From NCBI RefSeq assembly GCF_900142445.1, contig NZ_FRAV01000007.1, positions 1-64,000 of the forward strand: DNA of 64,000 nt, written 5' to 3'. The DNA is from Chryseobacterium polytrichastri. Its GTDB lineage: Bacteria > Bacteroidota > Bacteroidia > Flavobacteriales > Weeksellaceae. The translations under genes and the position numbers were made by a program. The notes beneath the pieces are model-generated. The model made no database searches and had not been told where the DNA came from. It saw nothing but the letters and a program-made list of their open reading frames with translations. Below, piece after piece: positions 26,905-36,030 of this stretch. The number at the start of each line of letters is the position of its first letter. Position 1 is the stretch's first letter.

Positions 26905-27327
26905 TTAAATTTTATCCTTCCCTCTTTTCAATACTTCTTTCTGGCTTTCATATTTTTTCTTTAAAGCCTCTTTTCTTTCTTTTTTCTGAGTTTTTGTTAG
27001 GCTTTTATTGTTATCGATAAGCTCTTTTTCCTTATCATATTGCTTTTCTAATTGATCTATTTTATCCTCAACCTGTTTTTTTCGTCCCTCTTTAGAAGTT
27101 CCATATTTCTTTTTGTATGCTGTATCAAATACTTTATTATCCTGGTCCTGTTTTAAAGCCAATTGTTTTTTCAATCGAGCCTTCTCGGGACCTGAAATTT
27201 TTGAGTTTTCATTGATTTTTCTGTACTGCTCAGCATATTCTTTATTGATTTGATCTTGAGTTTTCTGAGCTGAAACAGTTCCTGACAAACCTAAAAATAA
27301 TACGGTTAAAATAAAAAATTTGTTCAT
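26905..27327 (-). CDS. Small secreted coiled-coil protein
   Basis: A 140-residue protein with signal peptide MNKFFILTVLFLGLSGTVSAQ. The rest is almost entirely charged helix (Lys, Glu, Gln, Asp), with the repeated pattern (E/D)KxYxxEKELIDNNKSL near residues 85-110. It is a likely periplasmic coiled coil. The tail matches the 26554-26814 protein, pointing to duplication. No family recognised. Confidence 0.74.
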   Translation of the reverse strand: MNKFFILTVLFLGLSGTVSAQKTQDQINKEYAEQYRKINENSKISGPEKARLKKQLALKQDQDNKVFDTAYKKKYGTSKEGRKKQVEDKIDQLEKQYDKEKELIDNNKSLTKTQKKERKEALKKKYESQKEVLKRGKDKI

Positions 27328-27474
27328 AACATTTATATTTTTAAATACATACTAAAGTTAAAAAAATCAATCTACATTAAATCAAAATTGTATTACTTTC
27401 TTAAATGAAATGCCCTTGTTAGTCTTTAAAACATAATACAGAATACAATTTTTGTCTGAACTTGCGATAAAAAA

Positions 27475-30132
27475 CTATTCAACCTCAACATTCTGTTTCA
27501 AAGGTAAATTCTTCGAGGAGTTTCCTACAAAAATTCTATAGGTTCCTTTCTCTACAATCCAATTCATTGTTGAATCTAAAAACTGCAATTCTTTCACAGG
27601 AACTTCAATTGTAATTTGCTTTGTTTCTCCCGGCTTTAATTCTACTTTTTTCAATCCTTTCAACTCAATAATTGGTCTTGAAACAGAAGCCAATAAATCT
27701 TTTACATATAATTGTACTACCTCGCTTCCTGCTTTTGAACCTGTATTTTTTACGTTGATTTTTGCTACAATAATATCATTTTCAGAGTATTTTGTTTTAT
27801 TTAATTGTAAATCAGAAATTTCAAAAGTTGTATAACTTAATCCAAAACCAAAAGGATACAATGGTTCACCGCTTAAATCATAATAATCATTTCCTCTTCC
27901 TGTCGGATGATGATTGTATGTTAAAGGCAACTGCCCTTCCTCAATCGGAAACGTAATCGGCAATTTTCCGGATGGATTTTCTGCCCCGAAAAGCACTTTT
28001 GCCACAGCATTTCCGCCTTCTTCTCCGGGATACCAAACATCTAAAATTGCTCCGACTTTATTTTTCCAATCTGTGGTTTTTATTGCAGAACCACCAACCA
28101 AAACAACCGTTGTTGGTTTATTTAATTTTGAAACTTCCTGAATAAATCCTTCCTGATTTCCGGGAAGACTCAAAGAAGAACGGTCCTGAAATTCACCTTC
28201 ATGAATTCCTGCTACAATGATTATGTAATCTGCATTTCTAGCTAATTGTAAAGCTCCATTAAAATCTTTTTGAGCATCATTCAACCCATAATTCCAGATT
28301 AATTCAATATTTGCTTCGCCTCTATTTTCATGGAATTCTACCATGATATCATACTTTTGACCTTTCACAAAATCAACCTCAACCGTTTGGGTTGAATAAC
28401 TTAACTTTTCCCAATTGTCAATCAACAATTTTCCATTTAGATACAACCTGAACCCGTCATTTCCCCGCAATCCAAGTTGAGATTTTCCTGAATTTGGAGC
28501 TTCTAATTTACCTGTCCAGCGAATGCTATAATTATCCGAATGTAGCTTTTCAGGATTTGGAGAATATAATGTCCATTTGAAATTTAATTGTTCATCCTGT
28601 CTTTCAAAATCAGAACTTCCTTTTAAATCAGAATTAGAAAAATAATTTCCCTTCAAACCTTTTTGATTATTGAAAGACAAAAACTCTGTCGGAACTGTAA
28701 CAAAATCCTTCAGATCCCAATCAATTCCTTTTGAATAATTAACTTCAATATTTTTATTCTTAACGAAATTTTTAATTCCATCCAGTATATTCACTTTGCT
28801 GTTTCCCGGTCCGGAATACCCACCCAATCTTGCATCCACAGCATCTCTGCCAACTACTAAAATCTTTTTTACATTTTCAGAAACAGGAAGAGTCTGATTT
28901 TTATTTTGAAGCAAAACAAAAGATTCAACAGCTGCTTTTTCTGCTAATGGTTTATGATTTAACTTCTTTAATGCTGAAATCTCTTTATTGGATATGTAAG
29001 GATTTTCAAACAATCCGAGTTCAAATTTTGCTCTTAAAACTCTTGTTACCGCATCATCAATTCTTTCCTTAGAAATTCTTCCATCCAAAAACGGTGGAAT
29101 AAACAGTTTATAATGTTGATATTCGGTCTGAAAAATCACATCAAGCCCTGCGTTAATAGCCTGTGCAGAGGCATCATCATAATCTTTTGCTGTAAAGTGC
29201 AGAACATTGGCCCCGCCAACCGCACTTGCATCACTGATAACAAAACCTTTGAAGTTCCATTCATTCTTCAATTTTTCAGTTAACAACCAATGATTGGCTG
29301 TGGAAGGTCTTCCGTCCAACAAATTATAAGAAGTCATCACTGATCTACTTTTTCCTTGTGTAAAGGTTTTATTAAAAGGAATCAAATGTGTTTCTTCCAA
29401 ATATCTCTTACTCCAATGGATCGGATAGGAATCTCTTCCCCCCTCTCCAACATTCGCTAAAAAATGTTTTGGCGTTGTAATAATTCCCTCATCTTCAAAT
29501 GAACGTACAAAATTAACCCCCATCACAGAAGTCAAAAACGGATCTTCACCATATGTTTCCTCTGTCCTTCCCCATCTTACGTCACTTGCCAAGTTTACAA
29601 CCGGTGTTAATATCTGGCGAATTCCTCTTAATTTTGATTCCTTTGCAATTGCTGTCGAAACTTCTTTCATTAATTCAGGATTAAAAGTTGCTGCCAAACC
29701 AATTGCCTGTGGAAAAGCAGTTGCCCCTTCTCTCATTAATCCGTGTAAAGCCTCATCAAAAGGAATGATCGGAATTCCCAATCGTGATTCTTCCACAAAA
29801 TATTTTTGAATGGCATTGATTTTTTTAGCTAATCTTTCCGCATCTTCATTCGCATTATATGTCAATAATTGTCCGGCAACTCCACCACCTTGATTTCCTG
29901 CGCTTACTTGTAATCCGAAAATTCCGTGCGAATACTGACCTTTCGGAACATTGTCTAAATCTCCGGGAATCATGAAACATTGCCAGAACTTTTCTTCGGG
30001 CGTCATCCTTTTTAACAAATCCTGAACTCTTGCCTCTAAAGGCTGCTTAGCATCTTTATATAAAGGTTTTTGAGCAGAAATAAAAACAGAACTCAACAAA
30101 GCAATTCCGATCACTTTAAAACGATATTTCAT
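27475..30132 (-). CDS. Glycoside hydrolase family 3 beta-glycosidase with PA14 insert
   Basis: An 885-residue secreted enzyme (signal peptide MKYRFKVIGIALLSSVFISAQ). Domains in order: GH3 N-terminal barrel (about 35-350; LGIPIIPFDEALHG, KHFLANVGEGG and the nucleophile region GFVISDASAVGG); GH3 C-terminal domain (about 400-770) interrupted by a PA14-like module near 480-615 (GLKGNYFSNSDLKG, GLRGNDGFRLYLNGKLLIDNW); and a fibronectin-III-like end (about 790-875). It hydrolyses beta-linked gluco- or xylo-type oligosaccharides; exact specificity is not readable. Its ATG shares one base with the GH29 stop (TAATG), so the two are coupled. Confidence 0.93.
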   Translation of the reverse strand: MKYRFKVIGIALLSSVFISAQKPLYKDAKQPLEARVQDLLKRMTPEEKFWQCFMIPGDLDNVPKGQYSHGIFGLQVSAGNQGGGVAGQLLTYNANEDAERLAKKINAIQKYFVEESRLGIPIIPFDEALHGLMREGATAFPQAIGLAATFNPELMKEVSTAIAKESKLRGIRQILTPVVNLASDVRWGRTEETYGEDPFLTSVMGVNFVRSFEDEGIITTPKHFLANVGEGGRDSYPIHWSKRYLEETHLIPFNKTFTQGKSRSVMTSYNLLDGRPSTANHWLLTEKLKNEWNFKGFVISDASAVGGANVLHFTAKDYDDASAQAINAGLDVIFQTEYQHYKLFIPPFLDGRISKERIDDAVTRVLRAKFELGLFENPYISNKEISALKKLNHKPLAEKAAVESFVLLQNKNQTLPVSENVKKILVVGRDAVDARLGGYSGPGNSKVNILDGIKNFVKNKNIEVNYSKGIDWDLKDFVTVPTEFLSFNNQKGLKGNYFSNSDLKGSSDFERQDEQLNFKWTLYSPNPEKLHSDNYSIRWTGKLEAPNSGKSQLGLRGNDGFRLYLNGKLLIDNWEKLSYSTQTVEVDFVKGQKYDIMVEFHENRGEANIELIWNYGLNDAQKDFNGALQLARNADYIIIVAGIHEGEFQDRSSLSLPGNQEGFIQEVSKLNKPTTVVLVGGSAIKTTDWKNKVGAILDVWYPGEEGGNAVAKVLFGAENPSGKLPITFPIEEGQLPLTYNHHPTGRGNDYYDLSGEPLYPFGFGLSYTTFEISDLQLNKTKYSENDIIVAKINVKNTGSKAGSEVVQLYVKDLLASVSRPIIELKGLKKVELKPGETKQITIEVPVKELQFLDSTMNWIVEKGTYRIFVGNSSKNLPLKQNVEVE

Positions 30133-31571
30133 TATTGTATCAATTGAATTACGGTTGAATATTTTAGTTTTGTTCTTTCTTCAGGCAATTGTATTTCAAT
30201 TCTATTTCCTGATTTTTTCCATTGAATTTTATTTGATAAGCCTAAAACTTTTACCGATTTGGGGTTAAAATTTTCAGGAATAGAGAAAATTAAAGTTGAT
30301 GGAGATTGATATTTTATTTTTTCATCAATATGAAAAACATTCACCGTTTTTCCGTCTTTGCTTTGTGTATAATAAAAGTTTCCGTCATGATAAGGCGCCG
30401 CCGCTCGTGTTGCAAAAACAGCCGATTGATTGTTATCCATCCAAGCTGAGATTTCCTTTAATCTTTCGTAAACAATAGCGTCGTAATCTCCGTTGGGGCC
30501 AGGAGCGATATTCATCAGGTAATTTCCTCCTCTCGCAATGATTTTAACTAAAGTTTCAATGATTTTTTGAGATGATTTGTAATTGTCATTCGGAACATAC
30601 GAAAAAGAATCCCCCATCGTAATACAGCTTTCCCAAGGAATTGGAAGAATGTGTTCAGGAATTGCCTGTTCTGGCGTTACATAATTCTCCCATCTTCCGG
30701 AAACCGTACGATCTACAATAATAATTCCGGGTTGGTTTTTGCGAGCCATCATCCCCACCTTATTCATATCAATATCTTGTTCAACCTTAATCGTTCTTTG
30801 CCATTCAACTTTTGGATCAATGGTGTTGAACGGACGAACCCACCCTCCATCTAACCAAAGAATATCAATTTTACCATAATTTGAAGTGATTTCATTTAAC
30901 TGATTGAATGTAAATTTTTTGAAATTTTCCCATCTCTCAGGATATTTTTTCGGATCATAATTTACATTTCTGTCTTTCGGCGGAAAATAAGACCACCAAT
31001 AATCATCAGAATGCCAATCGGGTTTCGAGAAATAAGCTCCTATTTTGAAACCATCTTTTCGAAATGTATTGAAAATTTCTTTAGTAACATCTGCTTTCGG
31101 GTTGTTGGAAAAAGGTGTTCGTGAAGACGTAATTTTATAATCAGATTGTTGCGTATCAAACATAGCAAAGCCATCGTGATGTTTTGTTGTGAAAACCACA
31201 TATTTCATTCCTGCTTTTTTGGTAGCATTTGCCCATTTTTGCGGATTGAATTGTGTTGGATTGAAAGTGGTTTGAAGCTTTTCATAGTTTTTCACATATT
31301 CATTGTATGATTTACCATGCTCGGGCTTACGCTGCGTCCATGATTCATCTTCGGGACATAAGCTCCAACTTTCTACAATCCCCCATTGGCTGTACGTTCC
31401 CCAATGCATAAAAAGTCCAAATTTTAAATCCTGCCAATTTTCAAGATTTTGAATAACGAGCGGATCTGTTGGTTTTTGGTATCCATCTGAAACATTATGA
31501 GCCTGTGAAAAAAAAGTTGATGAGAGAAAAAATGACGAGAGAAATATGGTTTTTGCTTTTTTACTGAGCAT
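30132..31571 (-). CDS. Alpha-L-fucosidase, glycoside hydrolase family 29
   Basis: A 479-residue enzyme with a signal peptide (KTIFLSSFFLSSTFFSQAH). GH29 hallmarks are WQDLKFGLFMHWGTYSQWG near the N-terminus, KYVVFTTKHHDGFAMFDTQ, and the nucleophile strand KIDILWLDGGW (Asp about residue 239), followed by NYLMNIAPGPNGDYD. It releases alpha-linked L-fucose from glycans with retention. It is the first gene of a two-gene operon with GH3, which suggests joint action on a fucosylated beta-linked glycan. No SusCD pair is nearby, so this is not a complete polysaccharide utilisation locus. Confidence 0.93.
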   Translation of the reverse strand: MLSKKAKTIFLSSFFLSSTFFSQAHNVSDGYQKPTDPLVIQNLENWQDLKFGLFMHWGTYSQWGIVESWSLCPEDESWTQRKPEHGKSYNEYVKNYEKLQTTFNPTQFNPQKWANATKKAGMKYVVFTTKHHDGFAMFDTQQSDYKITSSRTPFSNNPKADVTKEIFNTFRKDGFKIGAYFSKPDWHSDDYWWSYFPPKDRNVNYDPKKYPERWENFKKFTFNQLNEITSNYGKIDILWLDGGWVRPFNTIDPKVEWQRTIKVEQDIDMNKVGMMARKNQPGIIIVDRTVSGRWENYVTPEQAIPEHILPIPWESCITMGDSFSYVPNDNYKSSQKIIETLVKIIARGGNYLMNIAPGPNGDYDAIVYERLKEISAWMDNNQSAVFATRAAAPYHDGNFYYTQSKDGKTVNVFHIDEKIKYQSPSTLIFSIPENFNPKSVKVLGLSNKIQWKKSGNRIEIQLPEERTKLKYSTVIQLIQ

Positions 31572-31686
31572 AAAAGTTTAGTTTTTGCTAATTTAATCAT
31601 CATTTCATAAATGTGCAAACGATTGTATTTCTATATTTTATGTACCCAATTTGTCATATTATTTTATTTCTAATAATAGTTTGTAT

Positions 31687-32580
31687 TTAATTCAAATCTT
31701 CAAACGTAGATTCAACAGTTGGATAAGAAAATTGAAACCCGTTTTTGATTAATTTTTCAGGATAAACATTTCGGCTTTTTAATAATAACTCGGTTTCAGT
31801 TTTTAAAAATAGAGATGCAAGTTCTAATTGCCAAATTGGAGCATCTAATCCAAAAGGAACTTTCATTTCTTTTCTCAATTTACTCATGAACTGCTCGTTG
31901 GATAAAGGATTTGGAGCCGTTATATTGATTGGTCCTGAAATATTCTCATGGCTAATAATATATTCTACAGCTTTACAAAAATCATCAATATGAATCCAGC
32001 TTACATTTTGATTTCCCCTTCCCTGTTTTCCGCCAAGACCTAATTTTGTGATCAGTTTTAATTTCGGAAAAGCGCCGCCATTATTCCCTAAAACAATTGA
32101 AGTTCGTAACGCTACTTTTCGTACATTTTCTTTTTTAACCGTAAAAAATTCTTTTTCCCAGCTCTTACAGATATTCATAGAAAAATCATCACCAATGATT
32201 CCATTCTCTTCTGTATTTAATTGTGTTTCTGAATGAGTGTAAATTGTTGCCGAACTAGCATTCAGCCAAACTTTAGGTTGATTGATACATTGATCCATCG
32301 CTTGTTGAAGGATTTTTGTACTGTCGATTCTTGAAGAATATATTTCTTTTTTATTCTTTTCTGTATATCTGCAGTCAACAGATTTTCCTGTAAGATTGAT
32401 CAAAACATCTGAGTCTTCAAGAATATTTTTCCATTCGCCCAAATTTTTTGCGTCCCAATAGATTTCATTTTTTCTTCTTGGATTTCGTGTTAAAATATAA
32501 ACTTCATTCCCTTTTTCTGTAAAATACTGTTCCAGATTTTTTCCTAGAAATCCGGTTCCGGCGGCGATGATTATTTTCAT
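31687..32580 (-). CDS. TIGR01777 family NAD(P)-dependent epimerase-like protein
   Basis: A 297-residue extended short-chain dehydrogenase. The N-terminal nucleotide-binding motif reads AGTGFLGKNLEQYF (about 7-20; G-x-x-G-x-x-G degenerate at the first positions). The family signature VLINLTGKSVDCRYTEKNKKEI lies near residues 59-80, and a C-terminal DUF1731 region (LDAPIWQLELASLFLKTETELLLKSRNVYPEKL) is present. It matches the YfcH/SulA-related group, whose function is uncertain. It is the last gene of a minus-strand cluster with DUF2071, SRPBCC and DCC1-like genes. Confidence 0.9.
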   Translation of the reverse strand: MKIIIAAGTGFLGKNLEQYFTEKGNEVYILTRNPRRKNEIYWDAKNLGEWKNILEDSDVLINLTGKSVDCRYTEKNKKEIYSSRIDSTKILQQAMDQCINQPKVWLNASSATIYTHSETQLNTEENGIIGDDFSMNICKSWEKEFFTVKKENVRKVALRTSIVLGNNGGAFPKLKLITKLGLGGKQGRGNQNVSWIHIDDFCKAVEYIISHENISGPINITAPNPLSNEQFMSKLRKEMKVPFGLDAPIWQLELASLFLKTETELLLKSRNVYPEKLIKNGFQFSYPTVESTFEDLN

Positions 32581-32618
32581 TTCTGTTTTTTTAATTGATT
32601 CGTTGTCCTAATTTTTTT

Positions 32619-32669
32619 GATAGGATTTTATCCTATCCTGATTTAAATCGCCACTTTGTGGCTTTTTTT
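32619..32669. repeat. Two adjacent perfect hairpins
   Basis: GATAGGAT-TTT-ATCCTATC (32619-32637) and GCCAC-TTT-GTGGC followed by seven T (32650-32669). They lie in the leader of the TIGR01777 gene, overlapping the stop of the 32668 gene. The second is terminator-shaped on the plus strand, although no plus-strand gene is upstream. Confidence 0.6.
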
Positions 32670-32964
32670 AATTGCACCAAAGTTTGATAAGTTTAATTAT
32701 TGCAAAAATTAATAATATTATTGTTATTAAACTTTCAATAACTAAAATTGAAACAAAATATCTTGGTAGACATCGCATAAGGTTTTGCTGAAATATCAAA
32801 AATAAAGCTATAAAAGATAAATTATAAAAAATACGGGTTATCAATTTCTTTTTATTTTCATCAAGAATTATATTAATTACAAGTAAAGAAAGAATGGGAA
32901 AAATAATGGCGGAAATAGTAAGTAAAAAGATTATATATTTTAGATCTCCAAATAAACCGGTCAT
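32668..32964 (-). CDS. Small membrane protein of unknown function
   Basis: A 98-residue protein with about three hydrophobic helices (residues ~8-35, 45-65, 72-95) separated by short basic loops (DENKKKL). No family recognised. It sits between the DUF2071 and TIGR01777 genes, same strand, and may belong to the cluster. Low G+C and Ile/Leu-rich like its neighbours. Confidence 0.6.
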   Translation of the reverse strand: MTGLFGDLKYIIFLLTISAIIFPILSLLVINIILDENKKKLITRIFYNLSFIALFLIFQQNLMRCLPRYFVSILVIESLITIILLIFAIIKLIKLWCN

Positions 32965-33000
32965 AATTTTTGTTTAATATTTTTATCTTTTATGTTAAAA

Positions 33001-33029
33001 TGCTTCGACTACGCTCAGCATGACAGCGC
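33001..33029. repeat. Dispersed G+C-rich repeat (CTTCGACTACGCTCAGCA type)
   Basis: TGCTTCGACTACGCTCAGCA followed by TGACAGCGC stands out as a G+C-rich block in an AT-rich spacer. Near-identical strings are, from memory, scattered in many Bacteroidota and other genomes as short intergenic repeats. Only one copy is in the window. Confidence 0.55.
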
Positions 33030-33056
33030 TAATACTAAGTGTTTTTGGAAAATATT

Positions 33057-33761
33057 TTAAACTAGATATTTTTTAGTTTTCACTTCAATCTCAGAACCTT
33101 CCGCAAGCATGACAGAGATTGGTTTTTGGTTATTTAAAAATCCAAAATCTTCTCCATAAATTTTATTGAAATCAATTTCTAATTGATAGCTTTTCACTAA
33201 ATAGTAATTCCATTTTGGATGACAGACTTCATATTCTGAGGTTTTATTTTCTCTTTTCGTAAAGCCAAAATAATGTTCCGTAATAAATTCAAATTCTGAA
33301 TGAGTTTCCATTGGTAATGGCTTTTTTTCTGCCGTAATTTCTATAGAATGCCAAGTTTTATCTTTCCAGGAATATCTGATCAACAGTTCATTATCATATT
33401 CCTGCATTAGATTCTTCATAGGCATTGTCTTATAATTCTCTTTATAAATGGTGTTGGCAACAAAGCTCAATGCCGTTTTTGGAACAATTTCTTTAATAAA
33501 AACCACTCCTCTTTTCCATTCATTTCCTTCTTTTTTCTTTACATAAAATCTTAAATTAACTTCTTCAAAATTTCGATGAAAAGGGATTGGAAGTCCCAAT
33601 AATTTAGTATTTAAAAACATGAAACCCACCAAACTCACATAACATTTTCCTTTATAAAAATCCAGTTCGGTACCTTCGGGAAGATATTCTAATAAGATTT
33701 CGGGGTTGATCTCGTAATTGATGATGGCTAATTTTCGCCATTCGGCTTTTAGAAAGTTCAT
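33057..33761 (-). CDS. DUF2071 family protein (YqjF-like)
   Basis: A 234-residue soluble protein matching DUF2071: the opening WRKLAIINYEINPEILLEYLPEGTELD and the middle YVSLVGFMFLNTKLLGLPIPFHRNFEEVNLRFYVK are characteristic. Its biochemical function is not established; the fold resembles acetoacetate decarboxylase. Starts 5 bases after the SRPBCC stop, so co-transcribed. This neighbourhood (DUF2071, SRPBCC, TIGR01777, DCC1) recurs in Bacteroidota (from memory). Confidence 0.88.
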   Translation of the reverse strand: MNFLKAEWRKLAIINYEINPEILLEYLPEGTELDFYKGKCYVSLVGFMFLNTKLLGLPIPFHRNFEEVNLRFYVKKKEGNEWKRGVVFIKEIVPKTALSFVANTIYKENYKTMPMKNLMQEYDNELLIRYSWKDKTWHSIEITAEKKPLPMETHSEFEFITEHYFGFTKRENKTSEYEVCHPKWNYYLVKSYQLEIDFNKIYGEDFGFLNNQKPISVMLAEGSEIEVKTKKYLV

Positions 33762-33766
33762 TGTAT

Positions 33767-34240
33767 TTATTTTTGTTGTTGGTTGACAATACCAATTTCT
33801 GCAGTCGTCTTGATTAATTTATTTCGCTCTAATAAGAAATTGGTAAGATAATTTTTAAGAAAAAATTGATTGAACAATTTTCCGATGATTCCCAAAGGAG
33901 ATTCAAATTCAAAAATATCTGTCATGATTGTGTTTTTACCTTCCTGTTTGAAAATGTGTTGATGTTTCATTGATTTAAATGCACCTTTCAACATAACATC
34001 TGTAAACTGATAAGGCATTTCCATGCTGACAATCTTTGTCGTTAATGTTTGATAGATTCCCAAATGTTTCGCTCTCCAAGTCACTGTTTCATTCAATTCA
34101 ATTAATCCGTTTGTACGTCCTTGGATTGCTTTTTCATTAGTTTTGGAGGTTGATTTTTGATGTAAATCAATATCTCTTGCTAAATCGAATACCATTTGAA
34201 TATCAGCATTAATGATTGTTTGTAAATAGATGGTTGACAT
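33767..34240 (-). CDS. SRPBCC family (START-like) protein
   Basis: A 157-residue protein of the helix-grip superfamily that binds hydrophobic ligands. The start MSTIYLQTIINADIQMVFDLARDIDLHQKS, the ITFW-like ETVTWRAKHLGIYQTL strand, and the HQHIFKQEGKNTIMTDIFEFESPLG strand are typical of the DUF-type SRPBCC members found beside TIGR01777 proteins. Ligand unknown. Followed after 5 bases by the DUF2071 gene. Confidence 0.85.
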   Translation of the reverse strand: MSTIYLQTIINADIQMVFDLARDIDLHQKSTSKTNEKAIQGRTNGLIELNETVTWRAKHLGIYQTLTTKIVSMEMPYQFTDVMLKGAFKSMKHQHIFKQEGKNTIMTDIFEFESPLGIIGKLFNQFFLKNYLTNFLLERNKLIKTTAEIGIVNQQQK

Positions 34241-34311
34241 TTTTATTTTTTAGGGTTGATAAAATTGTATTTCTTATTCGCTTATCACTTTCCAACTCTT
34301 CCTAATTTTCT

Positions 34312-35124
34312 TTAAAAACTTAACCAAATAATCACTGCCAAAGCTGTCATTCTGAAAAGTGTCCATGAAATAGTTGGAAGAAAATTTAATTTTAATATTT
34401 TACATCTTCTGATATGTTCCAGAAACATGATTAAAACCACAATTCCGAAATAAATGATATTGAAAGCTGGACTTAGGCTAATTAATAAAGCAGGAATTAA
34501 AAGTAAAGTTCCGATCAAAGAAACAGTCATCATATTTCCTACATAATTCCAGATCATTTCTTTTAAATAAATCTTTAAAAATAAGGTTTGCCAAACAATT
34601 TGACCTAAACAAACGATCAACTCTCTCAAAAAATGTTGGTCTCCATTTAATCCTAACTTTCCTGTAAACAAACTCAAAATATAAGCTGAGAAAAATACAA
34701 CGAACGTAATGTATGTGATTCTGTATTTCAAATTAAAATCAGGGATACAAGCTTGTTCTGTATCATCTTTCTTTGATGGAATAATCTGTTTTCGGTTGTA
34801 AGAAACAAAAGAATACAGCTTTTTGAAAAACCAATACAAAGGTTGTATTCTGGCAATTTTCTCCAATAGCGGAAAAGAATTTCCGATGATCAATAACAAA
34901 CTGTCCAGCCCGTAAACGACTTTATTTCTGTTGTGATCTACCAAAGCAATTTCGTTTTTTGCCCGTTTGAAATCTATTAATTCTTTATTCTTCAAAGACA
35001 ATTCTGTAAAGGCTTCTCTTCCATTTTCATCGAGCATTCCGCATTTTGTAAAACCTTTTGAATAAATGTTACACATCGGACATTCATTGTCATAGATCAG
35101 CGTATGGTTTTGTAGTGTTTTCAT
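34312..35124 (-). CDS. DCC1-like thiol-disulfide oxidoreductase fused to a membrane domain
   Basis: A 270-residue protein. Residues 1-125 match the DCC1/DUF393 thioredoxin-like family: LIYDNECPMC with the redox pair Cys15 and Cys18, ending in the typical PLYWFFKKLYSFVSYNRKQI helix. Residues ~135-270 hold about four to five transmembrane helices, an added membrane anchor. It may pass electrons or disulfides at the inner membrane (inference). Part of the cluster headed by the GbsR-type regulator. Confidence 0.86.
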   Translation of the reverse strand: MKTLQNHTLIYDNECPMCNIYSKGFTKCGMLDENGREAFTELSLKNKELIDFKRAKNEIALVDHNRNKVVYGLDSLLLIIGNSFPLLEKIARIQPLYWFFKKLYSFVSYNRKQIIPSKKDDTEQACIPDFNLKYRITYITFVVFFSAYILSLFTGKLGLNGDQHFLRELIVCLGQIVWQTLFLKIYLKEMIWNYVGNMMTVSLIGTLLLIPALLISLSPAFNIIYFGIVVLIMFLEHIRRCKILKLNFLPTISWTLFRMTALAVIIWLSF

Positions 35125-35130
35125 TGGTAT

Positions 35131-35521
35131 TTATTTTAAATTTTTATAGTCGTAATGGCAAATTATATAATATGCGATGGCAAGAACCGGTGTTCCAAAC
35201 ATCCCAAAACATAAAACAGCATATCCGAAGCCTCTATAATAATCGTTTGTGATATATAAACCTGAAAGAAGAATCAGCGATAAAAGGCTTAACATAAAAA
35301 ACATACTGATAAAATAATAGACTTTAAACCAAAATGTTTTGAAGTATTGCTTTGAAAAAAATCTTTTATTTGAGCTAATGATATGATTTAAAGCAATTAA
35401 AAAATAGATAATAGCCGAAATAGGAGATTTTAAAAACCAAAAAATCAAGAATTAGAAAAATAAAAAATAAGGCCAGTAATAAAGACTGAATATTATAATC
35501 TGATTTGATAAAAGTTTTCAT
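35131..35521 (-). pseudogene. Small membrane protein, frameshifted paralog of 35533-35952
   Basis: Read from the ATG at 35521 the protein begins MKTFIKSDYNIQSLLLALFF, like its neighbour MKTILTYDSKIQQGVILLFL. The frame then shifts at a run of six T on the minus strand (35440-35445); taking away one T restores a single ~129-residue protein with three or more membrane helices that aligns end to end with the paralog. As written, only a 105-codon piece with a poor TTG start (35131-35448) is open. The leader before each ATG is also duplicated (TTTAAAA...ATTGCTATG). Could be a true pseudogene, a slippage switch or a sequencing error. Confidence 0.72.
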
Positions 35522-35532
35522 AGCAATAGATT

Positions 35533-35952
35533 TTAAAGGTCTGTGTTTTCATTGATGACTTCCTTATTATTTTTAGCATCAAAAAAACTAATACATAAGG
35601 ATTGTAAAATAAGAATAGGAGAAAGAATAAGCCAGGTGAAAACCAATAATTCAAAAATATCTTTCAAACTTTTTACATAAAAAACACAAGCCAATATCCA
35701 TATAAAAAAGCCTATAACGACATACGTTGAAAGAAACATATAAACCTTTCTAGAATCTGTTCTTACATATTTTTTATTGAAAAATTTAATCGTATTCAAA
35801 GAATACTGTACCATTGCAATAAGAAAAAATTCAATGATTATTGCAAAAGCAAGAAATTCGTTCTCTGATACTATAGCGATCAAAATTGTCAATAGAAATA
35901 ATAAGATAACTCCTTGTTGAATTTTTGAATCATATGTTAAAATAGTTTTCAT
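35533..35952 (-). CDS. Small membrane protein of unknown function
   Basis: A 139-residue protein with about four hydrophobic helices and an acidic, Asn-rich tail (KNNKEVINENTDL). It is the intact member of a tandem set with a frameshifted copy downstream (35131-35521) and a C-terminal remnant upstream (36031-36135). No family recognised. Being in a cluster behind a GbsR/MarR-type regulator gene, it is probably regulated by it. Confidence 0.68.
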   Translation of the reverse strand: MKTILTYDSKIQQGVILLFLLTILIAIVSENEFLAFAIIIEFFLIAMVQYSLNTIKFFNKKYVRTDSRKVYMFLSTYVVIGFFIWILACVFYVKSLKDIFELLVFTWLILSPILILQSLCISFFDAKNNKEVINENTDL

Positions 35953-36030
35953 AGCAATGAGTTTTAAAGGTTTAAGAAATCTCCTCGTGTCCGCTTATTT
36001 TGATATTTGAAAGTGAAATACATCCAAATT

